Part shown: positions 7,623 to 15,125 of the stretch, piece by piece
Numbering within the stretch: position 1 is the stretch's first letter
How the letters are laid out: every line of letters begins with the position of its first letter
Program-made: the position numbers and the translations under genes
Notes under the pieces: generated by a model
What the model saw: only the letters and a program-made list of their open reading frames with translations
Database searches by the model: none
Told to the model about the DNA's origin: nothing
DNA from: Phytomonospora endophytica
GTDB taxonomy: Bacteria > Actinomycetota > Actinomycetes > Mycobacteriales > Micromonosporaceae
DNA length: 64,000 bases
Reading direction: 5' to 3'
NCBI RefSeq assembly: GCF_014202425.1
Contig: NZ_JACHGT010000015.1
Span: 1 to 64,000 of the forward strand

Positions 7623-8507
7623 ATGGACCTGCCCGAGGACGCCCACCGGATCTACGGCTGGGTGAGAGTCGCCGTCGTCGGAGTGGTCGGCCTCGCGCTG
7701 GGCGCGGCGCTCGCTTCGGGTCTCGTGTGGAGCCGGCCGGAGAAGCTGCCCGACCGTGAGCGGATCGCCGAGATCGCCGCGCTGGTCTACCCGGTGGCGC
7801 CGGAGTGGATCGGGGGCGAGGACAGTCCCGGAACCGTCCCGCACGAGGACTGGCCGATGGAGGCCTGGTGGCAGAAGCTCTTCTTCGGACACAGCGACCA
7901 GGGAGGGGTGGCCGGTGCCAGCTGGTCGGACGCGGAGATCGCGGCGACCGACGCGATCGCCTACCAGCGCCTCGTCGACGCCGAGGCCGCGCTGCGGACC
8001 GCCGGGTGGACCATCGACGGGTACGGCGACGCCCTCCGGCGCGTCGACGGCACCCCGACGCCCGATGACATCCTTACCGCGCACCAGGGCCAGGTCGAGG
8101 TCGTGCTGGACAGCTACGGCGGGGAGACCCCGAGCCTCTCGATCTACCCGCTCCCGTACCCCACCCCCGCCGCGCCCGTGCTGGCCTGCGCCGCCGCCGG
8201 GCTCGTCGTCGCGTCGGCCTGGCTGTTCCTGCGCCGCCGTCACCGGCGGCGGCACCGCATCGACGCCGGTCTGACCGGGCCGGTAGGTGTCGCGTTCCTG
8301 GTGCCCAGTGCGTTGGCGGTCACGGTCAGCTTCATCGGCGGCGGCTGGGGCGTGGGCGCCGCCGACCTGTGGCAGGCCGCGCGCTTCCCCCTGCCCGTGC
8401 TGCCGCTCGGTGCGCTGATGAACATCGGGCTCCTACTGCTGCTCGTCGACGCCTACCTTCAGTTCCGGAGGGCCAGACGCGGCGCCGACGTCCCCGTCCC
8501 CGCCTGA
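7623..8507 (+). CDS. membrane protein of unknown function, paralog B of a tandem pair
   Basis: A 294-residue paralog of the preceding gene with the same topology: membrane segment about 15-40, an extracytoplasmic domain with PHEDWP and EAALRTAGWTIDG, then YPTPAAPV and three C-terminal membrane segments. Identity looks moderate, so the duplication is old. The ATG at 7623 is preferred to the GTG one codon earlier because TAGCGT again stands exactly 12 bases upstream, the same geometry as in paralog A. Both genes therefore appear to have their own leaderless promoter. No enzyme motif is visible. Confidence 0.75.
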   Translation: MDLPEDAHRIYGWVRVAVVGVVGLALGAALASGLVWSRPEKLPDRERIAEIAALVYPVAPEWIGGEDSPGTVPHEDWPMEAWWQKLFFGHSDQGGVAGASWSDAEIAATDAIAYQRLVDAEAALRTAGWTIDGYGDALRRVDGTPTPDDILTAHQGQVEVVLDSYGGETPSLSIYPLPYPTPAAPVLACAAAGLVVASAWLFLRRRHRRRHRIDAGLTGPVGVAFLVPSALAVTVSFIGGGWGVGAADLWQAARFPLPVLPLGALMNIGLLLLLVDAYLQFRRARRGADVPVPA

Positions 8508-8569
8508 GTCCGCCGAAACCCCCGACCGCGGCTCCATCGCGCCCGTAGCGTCGGGTGCGAGGAGGCGCC

Positions 8570-9529
8570 ATGCAGATCGGGTACAAGCTCATCGCCGAGG
8601 CCTTCGGCCCGGCCGAGCTCATCGCGCAGGCCGTCCGCGCCGAACAGGCCGGGTTCGACTTCGCCGAGATGAGCGACCACTTCCACCCCTGGCTCGACGC
8701 GCAGGGCCACTCGCCGTTCGTGTGGACGGTCCTCGGCGCGATCGCCGCCCGGACCGAGCGCCTCGGCCTCGCCACCGGCGTGACCTGCCCGACCGTCCGG
8801 TACCACCCGGCGATCATCGCGCAGGCCGCCGCCACGCTCGCCCTGGTCGCCGACGGGCGTTTCACGCTGGGCGTCGGGTCCGGCGAGCGCCTCAACGAGC
8901 ACGTCGTCGGGCGGGGCTTCCCCGACGCCGACGGGCGCCAGGAGCTCCTCGTGGAGGCCCTGGAGATCATCCGGCTGCTCTGGAAGGGCGGTTATCGCTC
9001 CTACGAGGGCCGCCACCTGAGCCTGTCGGACGCCCGTGTCTTCGACCTGCCCGACCCGCTTCCGCCGATCGTCGTCGCGGCGGGCGGCCCGCGCGCGGCC
9101 AGGCTGGCCGCGGAATACGGCGACGGGCTGTTCACCACCGAACCGAAGACCGAACTCGTCGAGGCCTACCGCAAGGCGGGCGGGAGCGGCCCGATGTACG
9201 CCGAGATGGCGGTGTCGTGGGCGCCCGACGAGAAGACCGCCGTCCATGCGGCCTGGGAGACCACGCGCTGGGCCGTCACGGGCTGGAAGGTCATGTCCGA
9301 GCTGCCCAACCCGGTCAACTTCGAGGCCGCGAGCGCCACGGTCCGCGAGGAGGACGTGGCGAAGCAGTTCGCGTGCGGGCCGAACGTCGAGCGCTACCTG
9401 GAGGTCGCCCGACCCTACGTCGAGGCGGGCTTCGACCACCTCGTCCTCATGAACGCCGGACCCGACCCGGAGGGCTTCCTCGCCTTCTTCGAGCGCGAGC
9501 TCGCGCCCGCCCTGCGCGACCTGGGTTAA
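8570..9529 (+). CDS. F420-dependent LLM-class oxidoreductase (TIGR03557-like)
   Basis: The 319-residue protein is a luciferase-like TIM-barrel flavoprotein of the F420-dependent group related to F420-dependent glucose-6-phosphate dehydrogenase. Telltale stretches are MQIGYKL at the start, EMSDHFHPW near residue 32, GVTCPTVRYHPA, LGVGSGERLNEHVVG near 102, and a C-terminal FACGPNVERYLEVARPYVEAG. The true substrate in this subgroup is mostly unknown; the presence of F420 fits an actinobacterium. ATG at 8570 is chosen over a GTG at 8555 because GAGGAGG stands immediately upstream at proper spacing and the family begins at this Met. Confidence 0.9.
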   Translation: MQIGYKLIAEAFGPAELIAQAVRAEQAGFDFAEMSDHFHPWLDAQGHSPFVWTVLGAIAARTERLGLATGVTCPTVRYHPAIIAQAAATLALVADGRFTLGVGSGERLNEHVVGRGFPDADGRQELLVEALEIIRLLWKGGYRSYEGRHLSLSDARVFDLPDPLPPIVVAAGGPRAARLAAEYGDGLFTTEPKTELVEAYRKAGGSGPMYAEMAVSWAPDEKTAVHAAWETTRWAVTGWKVMSELPNPVNFEAASATVREEDVAKQFACGPNVERYLEVARPYVEAGFDHLVLMNAGPDPEGFLAFFERELAPALRDLG

Positions 9530-9569
9530 CCCCTGGATCGGGCCTGTGCCGCCCTTGTAGGTTCCCGGG

Positions 9570-10034
9570 ATGAGCGATGAGACGCGGATCCGTTCGGCGG
9601 TGGAGGCGGACGCGCCCGTGATCGCCGCAATCCACCTGGCCTCCCGGGCGGCGGCCATGCCCTACCTGCCGCCGCAGAAGCGGAACCACGAGCAGGTGAC
9701 CCGATGGGTCCTCGACGTCGTGCTCAAGGAATGCCGCGTCTGGGTCGCGGTGACCGGTGCGGAGATCGACGGCTACGCGGCCCTCGACGGTGACCTGCTC
9801 GAACACCTCTACCTGCGTCCGGACGCGCGCCGGCGCGGGATCGGCACCCTGCTGCTCGACGAGGTCCGGCGGCACAGTCCCGCGGGCCTGTCGCTGCACG
9901 TCTTCCAGCAGAACGCCGAGGCCCGCGCCTTCTACGAGCGCCACGGCTTCACCGTCCTGGAGCTCGGTGACGGGCAGGGCAACATGGAGAAGCTGCCCGA
10001 CATGACCCTGCGCTGGACCCCGGACGCGCGCTAG
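9570..10034 (+). CDS. GNAT-family N-acetyltransferase
   Basis: A 154-residue single GNAT domain. The acetyl-CoA pyrophosphate-binding loop is visible as RPDARRRGIGTLLLDEV (about residues 85-101), with the following beta-strand SLHVFQQNAEARAFYERHGF typical of motif B. The acceptor amine is unknown. TAGGTT lies 12 bases before the ATG, so translation may be leaderless. The stop overlaps the stop of the convergent PfpI gene by four bases (10031-10034). Confidence 0.9.
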   Translation: MSDETRIRSAVEADAPVIAAIHLASRAAAMPYLPPQKRNHEQVTRWVLDVVLKECRVWVAVTGAEIDGYAALDGDLLEHLYLRPDARRRGIGTLLLDEVRRHSPAGLSLHVFQQNAEARAFYERHGFTVLELGDGQGNMEKLPDMTLRWTPDAR

Positions 10035-10588
10035 CCGAGCGCCTTGGCGATCGCGCCGACGAAGTCGTCGAGGTCGCCGGGATCGCGCGAGGTGATCAGG
10101 GTCCAGCCGCCGGTGTCGTCGCTGACGACGGACCGGTCGACCCACTCGCCGCCCGCGTTGCGGATGTCGGTCCGCAGCGAGGCGTAGGACGTGAGCGTCT
10201 TGCCGCGTGCCGCGTCGGCCTCGACCAGTACCCACGGCCCGTGGCAGATCGCGGCCACCGCCCGCCCGCCGGTGCGGAACGCCCCGACCAGGCCGACGGC
10301 GGCGCCGTCCTGGCGCAGCTTGTCGGCGTTGAGCGTCCCACCGGGGATCAGCAGCAGGTCGTAGGCGGACGCGTCGGCCGCGCTGATCGTCAGCGACGGG
10401 TCGACGGTCTCGCCGGGGTCCTTGTCGCCGACGAGCGTCCGGATCGGTTCGTTCTCGGCCGCGGCGACGTCGACCTGGGCCCCGCCTTCGCGGAGACGTG
10501 CGACGGGAACGAGCAGTTCGTCCTGTTCGACGCCGTAGTTGGTCACGATGGCCAGAACGCGCCGTCCGCGCAGGCTGGTGGACTCCAT
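10031..10588 (-). CDS. DJ-1/PfpI-family protein, last gene of the B12-uptake operon
   Basis: The 185-residue protein carries the PfpI/DJ-1 fold with an acidic residue near 21-24 (VEQDEL) and the nucleophile elbow AICHGPW, placing Cys115 and His116. Family members are deglycases, chaperones or proteases; no substrate is evident. The gene begins 28 bases after the stop of the EcfS gene on the same strand with no terminator between them. It is thus probably the sixth cistron of the riboswitch-controlled operon 16534-10031. That position is unusual for this family. A protective or corrinoid-processing role is speculation; read-through into an unrelated gene is equally possible. Confidence 0.85.
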   Translation of the reverse strand: MESTSLRGRRVLAIVTNYGVEQDELLVPVARLREGGAQVDVAAAENEPIRTLVGDKDPGETVDPSLTISAADASAYDLLLIPGGTLNADKLRQDGAAVGLVGAFRTGGRAVAAICHGPWVLVEADAARGKTLTSYASLRTDIRNAGGEWVDRSVVSDDTGGWTLITSRDPGDLDDFVGAIAKALG

Positions 10589-10616
10589 GGCTATCCCCTC
10601 CCTGTTCGCCTGTCGC

Positions 10617-11456
10617 CTACCCGTCCGCGCCGGGCGTCAAACCCCCAGGTCGCGGGCTCGTTTCGAAGCGCACCGGCACGCCGAAGGCCGCCCTCCGCGA
10701 CGCCCGCCGGAGCACGGCGAGCACGGCCGGGCCGGCCAGGATGATCGCGATGAGGTTGGTGACCGCCCGTCCGGTGTCCCAGCCGAAACTCGACGTCGTC
10801 ACGGTGAACACGAAGAAGGTGTGCAGGTTCTCCCCGGGCGTGGCCGCCGGGTTGAAGCCGAGGCTCGTGCCGATCGCGGTGAACGGCCAGAACCACATGT
10901 TCATGATGAAGCCGAAGGCGTAGGCGGCGACGACTCCGTAGGCCGCCAGCATCGCGATCTCGGCCTTGCCCGTGACGCGTTTGGGCAGCAGTCCGGCGCC
11001 GAGCCCGATCCAGGCCGAGGACACCATCTGGAAGGGCAGCCACGGCCCGACGCCGGCGGTGAGCAACGCCGAGGCGAACAGCGAGGTCGCGCCCATCGCG
11101 AAACCGAATCCGGGCCCGAAGACCCGTCCGGCGAGCACGAGCAGGAAGAACACGGTCTCGATCCCGGCCGTTCCGGCGCCGAGGGGGCGCAGCCCGGCGT
11201 TGACGGCCGACAGCACGCCGAGCAGGGCCAGGACCTTCGGGTCGATGCCGCCGGAGGACATCTCGGCGAGGACCACGGCGAGGATGACCGGCATCGCGAT
11301 GAGGAAGATCAGGGGCGCGTCGGCCGAGTGCGCCATCGCCTCGGGCTCCGGGGGAGCGAACAGGGGCCAGAAGAACATCGACAGCCCGGCGAGGCTGGCG
11401 ACGGTCAGCACGAAGGCCGTGCGGAGGTTGATCCGGAGGACCGACACGCGGTTCAC
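10617..11456 (-). CDS. ECF transporter substrate-binding S component, predicted cobalamin/corrinoid specific
   Basis: A 279-residue integral membrane protein with about six hydrophobic segments and a short cytosolic N-terminus. LRTAFVLTVASLAGLS is followed by alternating helices including a Gly/Ala-rich GFGFAMGATSLFAS stretch, as in S components of energy-coupling-factor importers. It would bind the vitamin in the membrane and topple within the EcfT/EcfA module encoded just upstream. The GTG start at 11456 overlaps the TGA of the ATPase gene (GTGA), so translation is coupled. Specificity for cobalamin is inferred from the riboswitch and the transcobalamin-like partners, not from the S component sequence itself. 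Confidence 0.85.
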   Translation of the reverse strand: MNRVSVLRINLRTAFVLTVASLAGLSMFFWPLFAPPEPEAMAHSADAPLIFLIAMPVILAVVLAEMSSGGIDPKVLALLGVLSAVNAGLRPLGAGTAGIETVFFLLVLAGRVFGPGFGFAMGATSLFASALLTAGVGPWLPFQMVSSAWIGLGAGLLPKRVTGKAEIAMLAAYGVVAAYAFGFIMNMWFWPFTAIGTSLGFNPAATPGENLHTFFVFTVTTSSFGWDTGRAVTNLIAIILAGPAVLAVLRRASRRAAFGVPVRFETSPRPGGLTPGADG

Positions 11457-13057
11457 GACGCCTCCTCGGCGAGTGCCGCCGCGACCTGCTCGACGGTGAG
11501 CCAGGGCGCCAGGACCTTGGCGACCTGGGGCGCGAAGGCGGGGGAGGAGACGACGACCTCGGCGGTCGGCCCGTCGGCGACGATCTCGCCTTCGGCCATG
11601 ACGACGACCCGGTCGGCGGCCCCGGCGACGAACTCCACGTCGTGGGTGGCGACGACGACGGCCCGCCCGGCCGCGGCCTGTGCCCGGACGGTCTCGGTGA
11701 AGTGGCGTTTGGCGTGGTAGTCGAGGCCGCGCGTCGGCTCGTCGAGCAGGACCACGCCGGGCGCCGAGGAGAGCTGGACGGCGAGGACGAGCGCGAGTTT
11801 CTGGCCTTCCGACAGGTCGCGCGGGTGCCGGTCGCCGGGGATGCCCGGCGCGAGCGCGTCGAGCAGCGTGCGGCAGGTTCCGGGCGGGACTTGCGACTCG
11901 GTGTCGCCCTGCTTGCATTCGGCGTCGACGGTGTCGAGGTAGATGAGGTCGCTCGCGGTCTGCGGGACGAGCCCGACGAGCGCGCGGGCGCCTTTCGCCG
12001 AGGCCTTGCCGGGGTCGGTGCCGCCGACGTCGACGGTTCCCGACCGGCGGGGACCCGAGCCCTGGAGCGCCCACAGCAGTGAGGACTTCCCGGATCCGTT
12101 GCGGCCCATGAGGGCAAGGACCTCCCCGCCGCGCAGGTCGAGGTCCACTCCGCGCACGGCGAGGGTCTGTCCATAAGCGACGGTGACCCGTCGTGCCGTG
12201 AGGCGTGCGGCGCCCGGCTCGGCCGTGTTCGTCGCCGGTTCGCGGCCCCGGAGTCGTTCGTGCAGCCCGGCGGCCCGGCGGCGGGCGTCGCGCACCGACA
12301 GCGGCGGCGGTTCCCAGCCCGCGAGCCGCGCGAGGCGCACGACCGGCGGCGCGAGGTCGCTGTCGGCGATGAGCGTGGCCGGTTCACCGTCGACGACCCG
12401 TCCGTCTCCGTCGAGCCGGACGAGCCGGTCGGCGTACTGGAGGACCCGCTCGACCCGGTGCTCGGCGACCAGCACGGTCGTGCCTAGATCGTGCACGAGG
12501 CGGATGATCGCGGCCAGGACGTCCTCGGCGGCGGTCGGGTCGAGCGCGGAGGTCGGTTCGTCGAGGACCAGCACCTTGGGATGGGCGGTCAGGACCGCGC
12601 CGATGGCGACCCGCTGCTGCTGCCCGCCGGACAGTGTCCGCAGTGGACGTCGACGGAGTTCGGCGATGCCCAGCAGGTCGAGGGTCTCCTCGACGCGTTT
12701 GCGCATCACCTCCGGTGACGTCCCCAGCTGCTCCATGCCGTAGGCGAGTTCGTCTTCGACGGTGTCGGTCACGAAGCCCGCCAGGGGATCCTGGCCGACG
12801 ACGCCGACCAGTTCGGCGAACTCCTGGGGCGCGCGGTCCTCGGTCGCGTGGCCGTCGACGGTGACCCGCCCGTGCAGTGTTCCGCCGGTGAAGCGAGGGA
12901 CGAGCCCGTTGACGGCACCGAGCAATGTGGACTTTCCCGCGCCGGTGCGGCCCGTGACCAGGCACAGCTCCCCTTCGGGGATGTGCAGGTTCACACCGGC
13001 GAGCACGGGCGTGCTCGCTCCGGCGTGGAAGAAGGTGACGTCGTCGAAGCGGATCAT
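11453..13057 (-). CDS. ECF transporter ATPase, two fused ATP-binding domains (EcfA1-EcfA2)
   Basis: The 534-residue protein contains two complete ABC ATPase domains. The first has Walker A GRTGAGKST (36-44), signature LSGGQQQR (142-149) and Walker B VLVLDEPTSALD (163-174). The second has Walker A GRNGSGKSS (318-326), signature LSEGQ (415-419) and a DEPTRGLD Walker B. A linker of about 40 residues joins them. It supplies the energy for the ECF importer together with EcfT and EcfS. The ATG at 13057 follows the EcfT stop by two bases. EcfA1 and EcfA2 are separate proteins in many bacteria; the fused form is well known in actinobacteria. Confidence 0.95.
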   Translation of the reverse strand: MIRFDDVTFFHAGASTPVLAGVNLHIPEGELCLVTGRTGAGKSTLLGAVNGLVPRFTGGTLHGRVTVDGHATEDRAPQEFAELVGVVGQDPLAGFVTDTVEDELAYGMEQLGTSPEVMRKRVEETLDLLGIAELRRRPLRTLSGGQQQRVAIGAVLTAHPKVLVLDEPTSALDPTAAEDVLAAIIRLVHDLGTTVLVAEHRVERVLQYADRLVRLDGDGRVVDGEPATLIADSDLAPPVVRLARLAGWEPPPLSVRDARRRAAGLHERLRGREPATNTAEPGAARLTARRVTVAYGQTLAVRGVDLDLRGGEVLALMGRNGSGKSSLLWALQGSGPRRSGTVDVGGTDPGKASAKGARALVGLVPQTASDLIYLDTVDAECKQGDTESQVPPGTCRTLLDALAPGIPGDRHPRDLSEGQKLALVLAVQLSSAPGVVLLDEPTRGLDYHAKRHFTETVRAQAAAGRAVVVATHDVEFVAGAADRVVVMAEGEIVADGPTAEVVVSSPAFAPQVAKVLAPWLTVEQVAAALAEEAS

Positions 13058-13059
13058 GG

Positions 13060-14238
13060 TCACTTCCTCGCGGCCCGCGGTGGGCCGCCGACGGGCAGGG
13101 CGGCCGGTGCGGTGCCCTGGGCGGGGATCTCGGCGGTCGCCGGTTCCTGTGTCGACTCCGGCGGCGGCGCGAGCCAGGCCGGGAGCACGCCGATGAGGAT
13201 CGCGACGGCCGGGAGCAGGCCGACTTCGGGCCAGGTCAGTGGATTCAGCGAGGGATAGAGGTTCGCCGGGTCGACGCGGGTCGTGAGGTACATCAGGGTT
13301 CCGGTGGCAAGACCCGAGGCGACGACGGCGAACTCGCCCGGCCGCCACCGGTCGGGTCGGTAGCGGCTGCGGCGGACGCGCCTGCCACCGATGACGAAAC
13401 CGGCGGTCGCCACGGCCAGTCCGGCGGCGAGCATCGGCGCGCCCATGTACCGGGGCGTCGAGGCGTCCATGACGCCGTAGAGCCCGGCGCAGACGCCGAG
13501 AAGTCCTGTCACGACGAGGGATCCGGTCAGCAGCCGCGTCCCGCGAGGCACGTGGCCGGTGCGACCGTAACCGCGCGAGGCCATCGCGGCGGCCAGGGCC
13601 AGCGAGCGGTTGAGGGCGTCTTCCAGGACGGGTATGAGGATTCCGCGCAGAGCACGCAGGCCCTTCTGCCCGCCGGCGCGCAGGCGGCGCGCCCGTCGCA
13701 CCCGCAGGACGCTCTCCACGAGCTGCGGTGCGACGGTCAGCGCGACCACCACCGCCGTCCCGATCTCGTACAGGGCACCGGGAAGCGCCTTGAGCATGCG
13801 CTTGGGGTTGGCCAGCGCGTTCGCCGCGCCGACGCACACGACCATAGTCGCCAGTCGCAGCCCGTCGTAGAAGCCGCCGAGGATCTGCTCGACCGCCACC
13901 GCCCCGAACAACCGGATCCCCGCCGCCCACTCCGGCAGTGGGATCTCGGGCAGTGTGAACAAGACGATGTCGCCCTGCCCGCCACCGAACACGATCCGGA
14001 AGACCACCCGCATGGTCACGATGAACGCGCCAAGGAAGAGGTACATCCGGAAGGCCAGCGCCCACGGCGCGTCCCCGCGGCGACGCACGACGACGAAACC
14101 GCACACCGCCAGGATCATCACCAGCAGGATCGGGTTCGTCGTGCGACTCGCGGCCGTCGCCAGGCCCAGTGACCACAGCCACCACGCACCGGGGTGAACG
14201 GTGCGGGGCAGCGGCGGCCACCGGTCCCGGAGGCTCAA
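13060..14238 (-). CDS. ECF transporter energy-coupling transmembrane protein (EcfT)
   Basis: A 392-residue CbiQ/EcfT-type permease. After a short polar N-terminus come membrane helices (WWLWSLGL, PILLVMILAVCGFVVV, FLGAFIVTMRVVF), the amphipathic coupling region LVESVLRVRRARRLRAGG, and the coupling motif AMASRGYGRTG, the diagnostic A-x-x-x-RG signature that contacts the ATPases. Additional C-terminal helices and a Pro/Ala-rich tail make it longer than the usual 250-280 residues. The TTG at 14238 is proposed because it overlaps the TGA of the upstream gene (TTGA), matching the tight overlaps elsewhere in this operon. Longer frames run into the upstream coding sequence. Confidence 0.88.
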   Translation of the reverse strand: MSLRDRWPPLPRTVHPGAWWLWSLGLATAASRTTNPILLVMILAVCGFVVVRRRGDAPWALAFRMYLFLGAFIVTMRVVFRIVFGGGQGDIVLFTLPEIPLPEWAAGIRLFGAVAVEQILGGFYDGLRLATMVVCVGAANALANPKRMLKALPGALYEIGTAVVVALTVAPQLVESVLRVRRARRLRAGGQKGLRALRGILIPVLEDALNRSLALAAAMASRGYGRTGHVPRGTRLLTGSLVVTGLLGVCAGLYGVMDASTPRYMGAPMLAAGLAVATAGFVIGGRRVRRSRYRPDRWRPGEFAVVASGLATGTLMYLTTRVDPANLYPSLNPLTWPEVGLLPAVAILIGVLPAWLAPPPESTQEPATAEIPAQGTAPAALPVGGPPRAARK

Positions 14239-15125
14239 CTCGTCTCGCCGCGGCGGGCGAGTCTCCGGCGCCAGGCGATCGCGCCCCCGCCGACCGCGAG
14301 CAGGGCCACCACGCCGATCCCGGCGAGCGTGCTGCCGGGAATGCCGCCCTCGGTGGTGTTCGACGCGCTCTTCAGGCCGTCCTCGCCGACGCCGGTCCAA
14401 TTCGGGGCCTCGGTCGGCAGATCGGCCGGACCGGGACCGGACTCCACAGTGGACGGAGTGGCGCTCGCCGACGGTGCCGCGGACTCGCCCGGTTTCGGTG
14501 CGGCCGGGTCGCCGCCGCCGGGTTTCGCGGGTTCACCGCCGGGGCCGGAACCGTTGTCGCCGGGCGGATCGCCGCCGTCGCCGCCGTCATCACCGCCGTT
14601 GTCGCCGCCGGTCGGCGGGGGCGCGGGTCGCTGCGGTGCCACGCCGGGCGGGGGATTGGAGGTCGAGGAGTTGTTCTTGGAGAACGACCAGCCCTCGAAG
14701 CTGCCCTGCGGCGGCTTGCGGTTCATCACGCCCCACTGGCTGTAGGTCCAGTTCCCGCCGTTGGGCGCGTGCCAGTAGCTCCAGTAGGCCGAGGCCGGGG
14801 GCGTGTCGATGCAGGGTTCGTCGGCGGGGCCCGGCTTGCCCTCGACGCGGCAGATGAAGGCCTCGCCCCAGCGGTTCGTCCCGGCGATCTGGATGCCGGC
14901 GTTCTTCAGCGCGGTCAGGCCGGTGGCCTGGTCGCCGGGGGCGCAGCGCACGATCGTGGTGCCGCCGAGCTCCTGGAAGTCGATGATCACGGTGACGCCG
15001 GTGGCGTCGGGGCAGAAGCCGGGCGTGCCCTTGCCCGTGTCGATCGCCGAGGCGGGCGCGGCCCACCCGGCCGTCAGACCGGCCGCGAGGGCGAGGGCCG
15101 TCAGTGCGTTGCGGACGCGTCTCAT
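14235..15125 (-). CDS. membrane-anchored DUF4430 (transcobalamin C-terminal-like) protein
   Basis: The 296-residue protein has a Sec signal peptide (residues 1-28, ending ASA). One DUF4430-like beta domain follows (about 40-135), with TGVTVIIDFQELGG, TNRWGEAFICRVEG and the aromatic signature SAYWSYWHAPNG. A Pro/Gly/Asp-rich spacer of about 110 residues and a C-terminal membrane helix (about 266-286) with a basic tail complete it. DUF4430 is the fold of the C-terminal cobalamin-covering domain of intrinsic factor/transcobalamin. The product should stand on the cell surface on a flexible stalk. It overlaps both neighbours (ATGA at 15122-15125 and TTGA at 14235-14238). I infer that it cooperates with the barrel protein next to it in corrinoid capture. 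Confidence 0.85.
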   Translation of the reverse strand: MRRVRNALTALALAAGLTAGWAAPASAIDTGKGTPGFCPDATGVTVIIDFQELGGTTIVRCAPGDQATGLTALKNAGIQIAGTNRWGEAFICRVEGKPGPADEPCIDTPPASAYWSYWHAPNGGNWTYSQWGVMNRKPPQGSFEGWSFSKNNSSTSNPPPGVAPQRPAPPPTGGDNGGDDGGDGGDPPGDNGSGPGGEPAKPGGGDPAAPKPGESAAPSASATPSTVESGPGPADLPTEAPNWTGVGEDGLKSASNTTEGGIPGSTLAGIGVVALLAVGGGAIAWRRRLARRGETS

